Below, piece by piece: positions 1 through 12,126 of a stretch of DNA of 64,000 nt. The notes below the pieces were generated by a model. The model did not search any database, was not told the DNA's origin, and saw only the letters and a list, made by a program, of their open reading frames with translations. The translations under genes and the position numbers were made by a program. Origin of the DNA: Dryas octopetala (Eukaryota > Streptophyta > Magnoliopsida > Rosales > Rosaceae); the NCBI GenBank assembly GCA_963921425.1, contig OY992834.1, positions 9,531,271 through 9,595,270 of the forward strand, given 5' to 3'. Within the stretch, counting starts at the first letter, position 1, and each line of letters starts with the position of its first letter.

Positions 1-472
1 TAAATCGTCAAATAGAAGTTGCGCACAACATGAAGGAGGAGCGTCCAAATGATAGAAACCTAAATCAAATGAAGATGATTGTATGCCTTCGGGGACATCC
101 GATAAAATTAGAATGTACGTTAAATGAATGTGGAAATACGTGCCATTACTATTTATACTACACCGAACAACAATTTACAAGAGTTAGGTATGTTACTATG
201 TTTGGCAAGTGAAATAAATTTTATCAGGAAATTTTCCTATTAACGTCTTATTCGTTTTTGGCCCAAAAAAAAAAAAACGTCTTATTTGTTAACATGGGCA
301 GTCATAACCCGGATTAAGGCTAAGGCTTAAGCTTACACTGACAACCAAACACACCCCAAAATCTCTCTTCTTTGTTCTTGGCTTCTTGCAATCCAATAGC
401 AATAACTGTCTACTACGAAGCCAACAGTCCCTCAAATCACTCTGAACTTGAGGACTCTGACAAAGAGCATCA

Positions 473-2656
473 ATGGAAGAACCAAAGCCAACCCAGTCCA
501 CACCCGCCCAAGTCCCAGACCCTCCAAGCTCAGTCGAAGCTCTCCCTCCACAACCTCCCTCTTCTCTTCCTCCTAAGACCAAGAAGAGACCCCTTGACAG
601 TCATGTCCATATCTCCAACTCCACCTACTTCAAGATTCGTGCCGTCCTCAAAGATATTCGTCCTCATTTTCTGGAGGTACAATTCAGACCCATTTGCTAA
701 AGTTTGCATCTTGATCTGAGTTTGTTGTAGCTTTTGAAGTACATCTTCGCCTGAATTTTGTTTTTTTGTTTTTTGTTTTTCATTTCACAATTTGCATTGT
801 CACAAAGATTTCTTTTTAGATGGTAAATGTATAATCTTTGTCATCATGATTTCTTGTCTTTTGTTTTTTTGGGTGCACTTAGCATCTCTGCTTAGCAAAA
901 TTTGTCTAAATAATGATTTTGATGAAAATGGCTGGTCCAGAAACTTGGTAAAATAGTACCATTCTGTGCTGTTGTTTTTTTTCCTTTTCCTTTTCCTTTT
1001 TTTTTTTTTTTTGAGGTTTGTCTCTTTCTCAGTTCTTGGTTGCTGAACATTTATTGTTTGGACTAATAGTAGTCAATTAGTCATTCTTAGAATTATAAAG
1101 TGAAGAATGAAGACAAGAGATTTATGGTTTTAAGTGAATTGAGGTGTTTCTAATTTGCATTACATGAAACTCTCAATAGTAGTGTTTATTTGCTCTCAAT
1201 TCCGATTGTGTTTGACTCTTTTAGGCTGCAGATGAAGTGTACGTCATGCATTTTGTGTAATCAATATGTCATGGGTAGAATTTAGGCCTTGTTTGATGCA
1301 TAGGATTGGATTAGATAGATTAAATGGCTAGATTTATGTGTATTTAAGGAAGAAACTTCTAACTTGAAGGAAGAAGATGGGAAGAAGATGAATTAGTCAT
1401 AAGGGGGAACTTATCCCTTCCAATCCCCACAAAAATGGTGGATTAGTGAGGATAAGTTCCCCCTTAGGCTAATCCATCTCCTCCCCATCTTCTTCCTTCA
1501 AGTTAGAAGAAAACCTCCATCTTCTTCCTTAAATATGCATGAATCTAGCCAATCCAATCTTATGCATCAAAGAAGACCTTAGGAGATTATGGCTACTGTA
1601 AAGTGCATTAGGTCTTCTAGAAACTACAGGGGATATGCCAATGGGTGGTAACTTGGTTTCTAAATTATGATCTATCAAGATTGTGGATGTACTGTCAATT
1701 AGTTTCTCTCCATATTGGTGCTTTGAACTGCTTCTTTTGTTTCGTAATTATATCAAGTATGGAGGGCTTGAAATATTTTTCTGTTATTTTGAAGGTTCTC
1801 CGGACCCCTGACTTTCGAAAGTGCAAAGCAGCCAACGAAATTCAAGAACGTAAGCTCATCAAGACTTTATTTTTTGGTTTTTATTAATTTTTCACACGGT
1901 GACATATAGTTATCCCTTGCTACAATAAAGCTTACCTGATTATTCATGTGATTACTTGATTTATTAATTCTTCATGTATATGAATCTGATTATATAGAGT
2001 TTGATCCTTGAAAGCCAGCTTGTCATAGTTTTCTTGTTGGCCACCCAAGTTTAGAATATCGCTAGCATAGCATTCAGATGGACTTTTGCTTCTTTACGAG
2101 GAGCCATCTGTCTTTCACATCTTCTTCAATTCACGCATGGTTTTTCCCTAAGATTCTTGAGCTCCATGTATGCTTTTGTCCCAGTTTTTAGATCCCTTGG
2201 ACACTTTAGAATCCAAGGTTTTGCTGATGGAGCCAATTGTATGAGATGTTGCTTGTCACTTGTCATATGACAGACAAGGAGAATGTAACTTTTATGAATT
2301 CATGAGATGTGCTTATGATCTTGTTGTTGCAAATTGCAGAGGTGAAGCTTCTGATGGAACTGTACAAACAGATGGCAGCAGAAGCAGTTTCTGCACCGAG
2401 ATGTAAAGATGTGCCAGAAGGCCAGGCTTTATCAAGTGAAAAGCCTCAAGATACTAGGGTATTTGCAAAACCGACAGAAAATAAGTTTCCATCAGGCATA
2501 TCATCCGAGAAGCAGCGGGGTGAAGATGGTCAAATTGAAGGGACATATGTTGTTGGAGGATCAGCTTTTGGCTGGAATTTCATCACATTTTCAGGCAAGG
2601 AACCAGTCTACTCTGGAGTATCAAAGGAGTCATTTCGAGCACAAGCAGCAAAGTAA
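473..2656 (+). CDS. Small conserved-looking protein of unknown function, three exons
   Basis: I do not recognise the family. Three exons join in frame: 473-676, 1795-1849 and 2340-2656, 576 nt in all, giving 191 residues and a stop. Introns are GT-AG: donors follow CTGGAG (676) and TTCAAGAAC (1849), acceptors are GAAG at 1794 and TTGCAG at 2339. The N-terminal 40 residues are proline-rich and probably disordered. The middle, from KIRAVLKDIRPHFLE across the first junction into VLRTPDFRKCKAANEIQE, looks like a folded helical region, followed by MELYKQMAAEAV. The C-terminus is polar and then hydrophobic/aromatic (GGSAFGWNFITFSG). No signal peptide or membrane span is seen. The start is the first ATG in the exon, after a pyrimidine-rich leader. 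The 1.1-kb first intron carries a MITE. Exon structure is inferred from splice consensus and frame continuity. Confidence 0.6.
1285..1578. mobile_element. Tourist-like MITE (PIF/Harbinger type)
   Basis: A 294-bp foldback whose ends are near-perfect inverted repeats: the left end begins GGCCTTGTTTGATGCATA and the reverse complement of the right end begins GGTCTTCTTTGATGCATA. It is flanked by TTA on both sides (1282-1284 and 1579-1581). A TTA duplication with GG(C/T)C-type termini is the signature of PIF/Harbinger Tourist MITEs. Complementarity continues inward over most of its length (AAGTTAGAAG-type arms, GGATAAGTTCCCCCTTA near the centre). It lies in intron 1 of the small gene at 473-2656. 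Confidence 0.85.
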
Positions 2657-4340
2657 CTATTCTATAATCCTACAGCACTATGGTATGGTTGAAATAGATT
2701 ACCAAGGGCTATAAAATGCTTTCTCGGATACTTGCCATCTCATTGTTTCTTGAATGGTAGTTACACATTGACTGTTGGTGCTAGAAGAAATTCCTGAAGC
2801 CTACCCCTTGTATTAGGATAAAGGGGTTTTCATTGATTATTTGATCAATTGCAATGGGTATAATACTTCCATTAGAATGAGATGTTAGTACCCCCCTTGT
2901 TCTTCAAAACGGTTCAGTGAAGATGTTGTAATATTCCAATTAATCAGTTTGGTATGTCATAAATTCCAATTAATACCTCCCTTGCCTTTTACTGTATTCC
3001 TCTTGAGAATAAGAATGAAATTTGAGTTCAGTAATTCAGTCCCAGAAAAGAAGGGTTGTTTGAGAAAAAAGTGTCTTGCATCAGTATGCGGTACTGTCAA
3101 TTATGGTACAGCACTAACACTATATTTTTTGATTTAAGAGAAAAAAGTGAGTGATAAAAAAGTTAGGATAATAGTGTTTCGTGATTACTTCACTTATAAT
3201 CTGAGGGAAGCTTAGATACTTGGATTGTTTTGAGAGTGCCCTTTTCCCTGATAGGTAGCCTAATGCCTTGATGTGTGTATTCTAAAAACTTTCCCCCTAG
3301 TCTCTCCTCTAGTATATACTAGTGCCATTATGGGGTTGTGGTCTTCCTCTCTACCTTTTTCTACTATTTCAGGCATAAATTCTTCTCAATCTCTGGCTAT
3401 TGTTGACATTTCTTACAATTATGATATTATCCATAAATTTAAAACTCATGGACAATAATTGATTAATAAAATAATATTTGTGGCCGATTAAACATGGATA
3501 TAAAGGTATAAGGATATTTTTTTAAAGAGGGTTTCCTCATTAAGAATAAAATAAAAAATCAGAGAAACACATAACAACCAAACGCAACAAAAGCCTAACA
3601 AAACGGCAACACAGACATCAAACAAACTGGAAGAAGAGAACAAGAGCCCCAAAGAAGAGAACAAGAGCCCCAAAGAAACAGAGCCCAACCGAGCAAACCC
3701 AGGAGGGCAAGGGAGGCCCAATCAAGGAGTATGGGGGTTGAATGTTGATCTGCTGCTCTGTTTCCCTTAAAATCATTGGAGATTCTGCAGGTAAACATAA
3801 ATTTCTCTCTCTCAGTCCCAAAATCCATTTCTTAATTTTCACAGATTTTGCATAAACATATAACACCACAGCCATTGAACTCAAATTGAACACAAAACCA
3901 TAAAATATATATATTTGTGGAGTCCATAAAGTAATAGCCTTTGTGTAGTAAATGTATTAATGTTATCATTATAAATATTATACTGCAGAAATGTCTAAAA
4001 TAAAGCTAGCTAGAATCTCACGGAAAACAGTTGATTGGATAAGTCCCCATCAATGATTCTTACAAGTAACAGTACAAATCGAGTTCCTAGTACTTGAATA
4101 ATCTATTTATAATATATGTAGTCCAGCAGTCCAATACTCCAAAACTCCCAAGATGATTGGCCATGGCAACTCTGCACTCTTCAGCTTAAGATGGAGGAGC
4201 TACACATAAAACATACAAGTAAATTAACAAGCACCCGTAAGTTTGGAAAACACAATTAATTGTAGCTAGAAACATAGTGATCATGATGCTGATGATGATC
4301 ATGAGCTACACATATATTGCATATATTGCATGCATGAATT
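2657..4340. other. Intergenic, no gene recognised
   Basis: AT-rich spacer between the convergent small gene and RLP gene. The first few hundred bases after 2656 are presumably the 3' untranslated region of the upstream gene. A short tandem repeat of GAAGAGAACAAGAGCCCCAAA occurs around 3630-3685. ORFs here are short and resemble nothing I recognise. Confidence 0.4.
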
Positions 4341-4342
4341 TT

Positions 4343-4343
<1 letters not shown>

Positions 4344-4374
<31 letters not shown>
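4344..4374. repeat. (GA)n microsatellite
   Basis: About fifteen uninterrupted GA units, a few bases downstream of the RLP stop codon on the minus strand. The plus-strand RLP at 59-61 kb has a shorter CT-rich tract at the same place (61441-61459). Confidence 0.9.
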
Positions 4375-4378
<4 letters not shown>

Positions 4379-4393
4379 CCACTAGCTCATCTA

Positions 4394-7300
4394 TTAAGCA
4401 TCCGTTAATTTCCGCCTGATCAAAGCTACCCTCACATAAATCCAATCATTTACAACATTCAAGAAGTTCAAGTAGGTGTACCTCCATGACCTGATGAATA
4501 TCAAACTGCCACAAACCCCCCAAAATCCAACAACAAACCCAACCCCCATACTGATGTAAAATCCCCGCGTTATGAGCTCGTCCTCATCTTCTTGGTTGTG
4601 AAAGACAGTTTGATCTGGACCTGTTTGCTTTGGAGCACACATCTTTTGAAGTGGAAGTCCACAGAGTTGAGGATTTCCAGCATAAACAGAGGGGTCAAAG
4701 CCTTGGAGCTGAGTCCCTGTTGGAATTTCACCAGACAAGTTGTTATATGACAAATCCAAGGAACTAAGACGATCAATCCGAGAAAGGGTTGTAGGAATTG
4801 TGCCATCTATCTGGTTTCTTGACAAATCAAGAGAATCTAATGACTGCAACTTTCCAATCTCTAGAGGTATTTGACCTTTTAAATGGTTTCTCGACAGGTT
4901 TAAAGAAACCAACCCAACAAGATGAGTGATTTCACTTGGAACCTCCCCGGTTAATCTATTGCTTGAGAGATCGACTCTCTTCACAAGCCCCAGAGTATTT
5001 TTGTATGCGTACATTCTTCCTTTCCATATGAAGGTTGCGTCATCCTCGTAATTATCAAATGGACTTGTTGCATCATCCTCATTATTGTCAATTGGACTAA
5101 TTGGGTACTTGTAGTTTCCATCAATAGATCTTGTATAAGAATGTGTGATGGTTGGAGTTGAATTTCCTTTTTGAGCCAAAGTGGTCAAATTGTTGAGGCA
5201 TTTGGGTATACTTCCAGAGATGTTGTTCACAGACAAATCCAAGATTTGAATGCGTGTTAAATGGCATAACTGTGAAGGCAAGCTTCCACTGAAGTGATTC
5301 GATTGAAGCAGAAGGATAACCAAATTTGGTAGGCTTGCTCCTAACCATTCAGGTATTGCTCTTGAGAATTCATTTTCTCCAAGATCAATAACTTTCAAGC
5401 TTGTGCAACTCTTCAGTGATGATGGCAACTCCCCAACAAATCTGTTGCTTCTCAATTTCAATGTTTCAATCCGAATGAGTGAGCCTATTGTGGTAGGAAT
5501 TTTTCCGGACAAATCATTGTTACTCAAATCAAGCATGACAAGGTTTTCCAAAGGTGTCCAGCAATCCGGAAGTTCTCCAGAAACATGGTTTCTTGAGAGA
5601 TTAAGAAAGGTTAAACTCCCAGCTTCACTTGCACACAAGAATGAAATCGACCCTGAAATTTTATTATTGGAGAGATCCAAATATGATGTTTTTGACAGAA
5701 TTGAGGGAATTGGACCTTCGAATTGGTTTGCACTCAAACGTACTTCAGGGAAATCATCAAACTCCAATGTTGTATTTGCAAGTGTTCCTCTAATTTGGTT
5801 GTGAGAGAGATTCATAAAGAACAGTTTACTACACAAACCCCAAAACCAACTTGGAAGGAAATCAGAAATTCCAGCATCAGAAATATCAAGGTAAAAAGAA
5901 TTTTTCTGAGTTCGAAGCCATTTTGGGAAATATGGACCCATCTTGCAAGACCCCAATATTATGTAATTCAATTGAAAAGGAGGAACCCAATCAGAATGGA
6001 CATTAAAAACCAGTGAGTTAGAGGATAAGTCCAAGACCTGTAGTTTGGAGAGTTTTGAGAAATGAGTTTCTGAAATAACTCCTTTCAAAGAATTCATACC
6101 AAGAGAGAGAGCCTCCAGCTTGGACAATTGTCCAATACTTTCAGGTACTATTCCGCTTAATTGATTTCCAGAGAGAATTAATTAATTGGGTCAAGGATGA
6201 CATTTGCCCAATGCTTTCAGGTATTCTTCCGCTTAATCGATTTTCGGATAGATCTAATTGTTTCAGCGATGACATTTGCCCAATACTTTCAAGTATTCTT
6301 CCGCTTATTTGATTTCCAGAAAGAGATAACCCTTTCAAAGATGACATTTGCCCAATACATTTTGGTATTATCCCACTCAACTCATTTTTAGAGAGCGATA
6401 ACACTTCCAACGATGACATTTGCTCAATGCTTTCTGGTATTCTTCCGGTTAATCGATTTCCAGAGAGAAATATTTGTTTCAACGATGAATTAGGACATGC
6501 AGACAATATTTGAACAAACTGGGAAAATTGTCCGCTCAGATTGCTGCTCAAAATTCTCAACGACTCCAAACTACATAACTTGGCAAAAGAAGGCGGGATG
6601 CCTCCTTCAAGTTTGTTGTTAGAGAGATCAAGATGTACAAGAGAGCTCATGTTTTGAAAAACATCTGGAATTGAACCACTTAATTTGGTGGATGAGAGGT
6701 CAAGACCAACAAGGCTGGTGTTGTAGTTGCACAACCATTTGAATATTGAACAAGTGACATGAGCGTAATTGTAAGAGAGATCAACATGAGCAAGATATTG
6801 AGAATAATTTATGTGATAAAGGGTGGAAAAGATTGGAGGAGGAAGATCACAAGCCCCTAATGTCAAGTTTGTAAGATTAGGGAGCTTGCTTATTGTTTGC
6901 AGCCAATCAGAAACATTAATCAGCTTGACAAAACTTAGGTCCAAGTATTTTAAAGAAGAAAGATGGGGGAGCCAATTGAGGTTTGGTACATTACTGAAGT
7001 CATTGTAGCTGAGATTGAGATATTGCAAGTGGTCAAGGTTTCCAAGCTGATATGGAATTTGACCACCAAAAATAGCATAAGAGAGATCCAGGTACCTTAA
7101 ATTGCTGAGAGAACCAATGAGGTCTGGAATTTGGGTCCAATTGAAGTTATTATACCTGAGGTCCAAATATTTCAAATGCTGCAACTCAAACAGTTTAGGA
7201 CTGATCATACCTTGCAAATATTGCTCTCCAAGATCAAGTTTGATAACATGGCCAGTTCGGTTGCTACAAAAGACTCCTTTCCATTTGCAACAATCTTGTT

Positions 7301-7535
7301 TCTGGGCTTCTGTTCCCCATGAAGAGAGTTGATTGTTGAAATCCAAGAGGCCTTGTTTGAATGCAAGTAGTGCTTGCCTTTCCCGCTCTCTGCACCCGAT
7401 CAGGTTAGCGTCGCCATGGCCAACTCCTGAAGTGAATGAGAATTCAAGCTGGGATAGAGAAGGGTTGATTTGTAGGAGTAGCAAAACCACCATGATTAAT
7501 ATTGGATAAACAAGTTTGAGGCGCCTTTCGTCCAT
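4394..7535 (-). pseudogene. LRR receptor-like protein (RLP), frameshifted copy
   Basis: Extracellular LRR receptor-like protein of the HcrVf/EIX-receptor type, normally a plasma-membrane immune or developmental receptor without a kinase. The first half (start ATG at 7535, open to 6141) has a hydrophobic signal peptide, an LRR N-terminal cap with a CCKWKGVFC motif, and leucine-rich repeats. The second half (6127 to 4394) has further LRRs, an acidic juxtamembrane segment, one membrane span (GVGFVVGFWGVCGSLIFI) and a short basic tail ending RVALIRRKLTDA. The halves are in different frames: near 6177-6184 the unit AATT occurs once too often (4-bp tandem duplication), stopping the first frame shortly afterwards. 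An ATG 20 codons upstream (7595) is also in frame, but 7535 matches the start of the paralogue at 59073. No intron signals explain the shift, and this family is usually intronless. The break could be a real null mutation or an assembly error. Confidence 0.85.
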
Positions 7536-7702
7536 CTTAATAATTAAAATCAAGATTAAGACGATCGAAGGAGCAGAGTTAAGCACAGTAAACAATGTGA
7601 TTAAGATGAAGGTAGATAGCTAGCTAGCACAACCAAAACATTCATGCAGCAGTGCAAGTATCTATGGTTGTTTGAGTTCTCAGAATGCAAGCATGCATTA
7701 GC

Positions 7703-7710
7703 TATTTATA
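7703..7710 (-). promoter_or_regulatory. TATA box of the minus-strand RLP
   Basis: TATAAATA on the minus strand about 170 bases before the ATG at 7535. The same octamer precedes both plus-strand RLP copies at a similar distance (53937-53944 and 58915-58922), which supports its being a conserved promoter element. Confidence 0.55.
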
Positions 7711-9500
7711 TGCATCACTTTGGTTATCATTAATTGGAACGTTTCCTAGCTAGGCATTTATCGAAGTATAATGTGGGGTGCTGACCTCCTGTTCCACTTT
7801 TCTTGAATTTTGGACTAGTACGTACTGAAAATTTCTAATGCACCAAACATATATGGTGTTAGTCTTTACCAAATGTACTTTTCATGCATGTCATACCTAT
7901 TCTTTCTAATAGACCAAAAATGAACATGATTAGCCTTTTCCAAAGACATTAAGATACTCAAGTTTTGGATACCAAGTAATGTGCCAATGATATATATATC
8001 TACATGCTCATATTTGGTTTTGGTTTCACTTCTTTTCTCTTTTTTTTTGGCCAAGGGTTTCACTTCTTTTAATTTTTCATGTTACACCGTCCTTTTTGGG
8101 AAGTGATATATGTATCATGTACATCCACTTAGTATCTAAAGTTTGGAATTTATTGTGGTTATATTTTTCTTTATGATCAGTAGGTGCATTTATCTATATA
8201 TACATTAAAATACTATTATTGATTAGGAAAACTCTTTTTCGTAACGTAAAAAATATCAATATACAGTAATATATGTTTATAATTCTCTAACATTTTCCAC
8301 TAAAACAACATTTTTGACAAGGCAAATATCTAGCATTTGCTAGTGAACCTTGTAAACATAGGATGAAAGTTCCTTCAAAATTGTGATGCATGCATGTTTT
8401 GGTCGAAAGACGAATTGAAAAAGTCCTTGTCTGCCTTATGTGGAGGGCTCAATTATGATAAGTTGATGTTGAAAATTCTACTAAGAAAACTTACAAAAGT
8501 ACGTACGTGATAGTCTGATAGATAGTGAGCCTACCTGTTTACAATTGATGCTGATGAAAACTAATTAACTTTTCATGTTTAATTCTTAACCAAACTTTAC
8601 TTCACGACTTGAATTTTCATATCATGGTTCCATTATTCCATAACAGAATGTTTATCCGCCTACCCAATTGCTTCATATAATGCATTAAGCGACGACTTGA
8701 CTTTAAAAAAAATACAAAAAAAAAAGTCTTACTCGTAATTAATGACGGTAATACTACCTCCAACAAAATAAATAGACAGGCCTGCTCTATTAATGCTCCG
8801 TTTTAGAGTACACGAAACAAAAGAGGAGTTCTCTTAATATTATCCAAAATAAATATTCAAATTTGTGGAAGCTAGGCACATTAAACTTTTAAAATGTATA
8901 ATTGATTAAAAATCATATTTTTGAGAAGTCAAATATCTTGCACTTTTTAGTGAACCGCACTGGAAAGTTCCTTTTAAAGTTGAGACATATATATACACTC
9001 TTAACTTAAGTGAAGACCCAATTAACTCATGGTGGACGCTAACTATCACATATTTATAGTACGTGACTTTTGTGTTCAGATTTCCCATGGTGACCCTACC
9101 ATAATGTTAGTCTCATTTCCCACCCAATATTTCATAATTTGAGTATTGACTTGACTAATTAATTATTCTCGGTAGTTTTATGGAGGAGTGCAAATTACAC
9201 GTAATGACAGTTATTTGCACTACCGTATTCAAATGTAAGAAGCTTCAGTGCAGATAACGCTTTCTAATCTTGGAATCAATTTAGAAATTAACAAGATGTA
9301 TTCATGCACCCAAAAAATCAGGACTTGTTAGACAATTAGGGTAGAGTGCAGTCTCACAATAGTCCAAGTGTCTATTGCTTAATTCTTTCTTGGGATTGAA
9401 TTATTTTAGCTGAAATTTGGAAAATGATGACGAAAATGTAATGAACAAGACATGGACGTAAATAAAACGTTTCTACAATAAACATACACTTAGAGGAAAA
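7711..9500. other. Intergenic AT-rich spacer with a diverged internal duplication
   Basis: No gene seen. The stretch around 8290-8380 (an ACAAGGCAAATATCTAGCA core, then GTGAACC and AAAGTTCCTTC) recurs in diverged form around 8905-8980, indicating an old local duplication. The rest is low-complexity AT-rich sequence. Confidence 0.4.
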
Positions 9501-9504
9501 ATAG

Positions 9505-9963
9505 AGAAAAAAATAAATTGAACTGTTGAAGTGTTAGGCGATCGATTAGTTAGAGAACACAGCTCTCACAACTCACATAGTTCATTTGTTTAAGCATAAA
9601 ATTGGAAGGAAGTATCTATTTAATATAAGTATACACTATACATATTGTCTCAAAGGTGCACAAGCTAAAAATCATGAAGGTAATTAAGCAACCCATATTA
9701 ATTGTAAAATATAAATTACAAAAACCAAATTAACATCAGGAATATGATGTTCATAATACAAGAAAAAAAATGAATGCTAGCTAAATTACATTTCGAACAG
9801 AGTTGCCTTCCAGATGACATCAACATTCATGAATATGGGCATGGATTATTGTAGTAACTATTAATTAACTAATTAATTACCTTATGTCTATGAATTAGTA
9901 TCCTTTAATTTTCGCCATATCAAAGCTACGTACCCTCACGTAAAACTAGTCATTTAAAACATG
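9505..9963. repeat. Direct repeat copy 1, ending in an RLP tail relic
   Basis: This stretch is nearly identical to 16346-16800: both contain GTGTTAGGCGATCGATTAG, GGTGCACAAGCTA, ATGATGTTCATAATACAAG and other shared blocks in the same order. Its 3' end (about 9899-9963, minus strand) is the degenerate 3' end of an RLP, with a recognisable FYVRV-like segment and stops. It is one of four such tails lying 3' of, or beside, CFAT-like gene copies. Confidence 0.75.
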
Positions 9964-9966
9964 GGT

Positions 9967-11310
9967 TTTTTTAGATATAACACCTTTTGGATACCCCATT
10001 TTAGAGTAGGCTCAGTAGGTAAATAAATGTGTGTGAGATTTTTTTTTTTCACCTCATCTAATGGCTTAGGAATGAATTTGTGGATATTTAAAAAAGATGT
10101 CATTGCTCCAATTTGAGCAATATTTAAAGATCCATGATTTGAGGCATTTATTACTTCTAATTTTGAATATTTTTATTGATGAAATTTTATGATTCATGCA
10201 TCCAATTCAAAAAAATTTGTTATCAATTATGAACATCAACATATAAACACTAAAATAAAATAAAAATAAACACCCAATATGCATATAATATACCTATAAT
10301 ATAGATAAAAAATGAATACAACAAGCCTCCACTTTGGGTAAAAAAAGAGAGAGAAATGTCTAATAAAAATATAACAAATCCAACACAATATAAACATAGC
10401 ATTAAGATATATAAATACAAATACCAATATCTTGGACTCAGGTATATAAAACAAAAGAATAAAAAGAAAAAGATACATATCGCTCAGGTCAAGAAAAATG
10501 GAAGAACAAAATGGAAATAAATAATAATAAGAAGATACCTTTGGTTCAGAATTTTAGATAGTTAACACGACTATCTAAAAGTCAGACTTAAATCCCCCCA
10601 AATCCAACCTCTTTTTGAGGTATATATACCAATGGTTTCATCACTTCTTACTCAGGTAGAAACATGTGGAAGAAAAATAAAAACCATGCACAATCATGGA
10701 GGGCTTAGTGTTGAAAAAAGAGAAGCAAATTGAAGAAAAAGATGGGAGGAAAAAGAAGAAGATCGAAGATTGATGATGAAGAAGGATAGAAGATGAAGAA
10801 AAATCAAAGAAAAAGAAGATCAGAGAAGAAGAAAATAAAAGAAGAAAAAGAAGATCGAAGAAACCACAAACACAACCAAAACAAAATAACACGTTACTTA
10901 CCTGTAAGTAAGGACGAATGAAAACTTGAAAAACATTGCAAAAAACGTCGTGTGAAACTTTTAAAATTGTTAACCTAAAGAACAGGTGAGGATGAAATCC
11001 ATGTGGACAACGTAAATAATGTTTGTAAAGCTTCGAACGTTCATGCAAAACATAAATGGCAATTAATTACCATGTCTAATAAATAATAAAACCTTGAAAT
11101 AAGGCATATTAAAACACACTAATTTGGAAAATGTATAGAACTTTGAAATTTGAAAACGAAAATCAGAAATAGAAAATCTTAATATTCAACTTCATAAATT
11201 AATAACAATTAATTACAAATTTTTTTGGCAAAAATTCAATATAGCCATTTCACTATATAGGCTATTTCAACTGGGTTCATGAACAAATTAATATTTCAAA
11301 TTAATATTAA
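9967..11310. mobile_element. Purine-rich insertion, probably a MULE-family relative
   Basis: At this place copies B and C of the duplicated module run straight from the RLP tail into the CFAT 3' flank, while copy A is interrupted. The insert carries GAAGAAGATCGAAG-type runs and a GATACCTTTGGTTCAG motif also found in the Mutator-like insertion at 33392-34938. Its part at 10030-10480 is present in inverted orientation at 37540-37985. I could not define its ends or a target duplication, so the class is an inference. Confidence 0.4.
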
Positions 11311-11319
11311 TAATTAATA

Positions 11320-11640
11320 TTCAGTTTTGTAGGTAATGTTAATCAATAATCAAATAAAAAAATGAAGCTTAGCAAGTATAAAGAATACACGTAAAAGTGA
11401 TGAGAGCCCCACTTTAATTATTAAGTGGATTCAAGTCAATACGTTATGAAATATTTGGGTGGAAACAGTCAAACACCAACCATTGTGGAGGTAGCTAGGT
11501 CCCACCATGAATAGTCTAATTACAAAAATATGACACATTCCACCATGAGGCAATTGGATCTTCATGTCTTGCACATTAGGCTGTATGTCCCAATTAAGTT
11601 CAGTGTGGTTCACTAAAAAAATGCAAGTTATAGATTTCTC
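11320..11640. repeat. Direct repeat with 17245-17520
   Basis: The sequence from GTTTTGTAGGTAATGTTAAT through AAGTGGATTCAAGTCAATAC to AGTTCAGTGTGGTTCACTAA recurs at 17245-17490 with small indels. Together with the repeat at 9505/16346 it shows that copy A and the 16.3-18 kb segment descend from one duplicated unit. No coding potential is seen. Confidence 0.7.
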
Positions 11641-12126
11641 TTTTCAAAAATCTGGTTTTAATTGATAAGTTATATATTTTATAGTTTAATGTACTTTTCA
11701 CAAATACACATAAATTTATTTTAGTATATTAACTTAGAGTTACATTCATTCATTTATAACTTTTGAGTTTATAATTAATAAATACGTGAAATAAGTAAAA
11801 ACAAATACAAGAGAGAATCAAAGTCCCCTATATATCACCCAAATAGATGACTAATTAAAACTCCTTAAACAATAAGCAAGCGAAAAACTTGAATAATTGG
11901 CTAACATATTAACTATATATATTGCATGTATGCAAATGAATCAGGTACACTCGATCACCATATTTGCATGCTTTTGGTACAAGACTACATAGACACTGCA
12001 ACATTAATGCTAGCTGCTGGTAACTAATTAGGGATACATAATGACATAGCTAGATGCATCATACATGCATGGTAACCTTACATAATATTGATGAAAGAGA
12101 AGTTCCAATCAAATTTAAGTACCGAA

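Noticed and set aside
30..212. 60-codon frame at the left edge
   Set aside because: Could be the tail of a gene outside the window, but nothing in it is recognisable and there is no splice or start support.
1214..1230. Possible extra micro-exon between exons 1 and 2 of the small gene (TTTTAG before GCTGCAGATGAA and GT)
   Set aside because: It would insert four residues in phase, so it is not excluded, but direct joining of exons 1 and 2 is simpler and keeps an uninterrupted helical segment.
3488..3893. Overlapping minus-strand frames of 77-91 codons
   Set aside because: Created by a short GAAGAGAACAAGAGCCCCAAA tandem repeat; no homology recognised.
4570..5804. Secondary frames across the minus-strand RLP
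   Set aside because: Shadow frames of LRR coding sequence.
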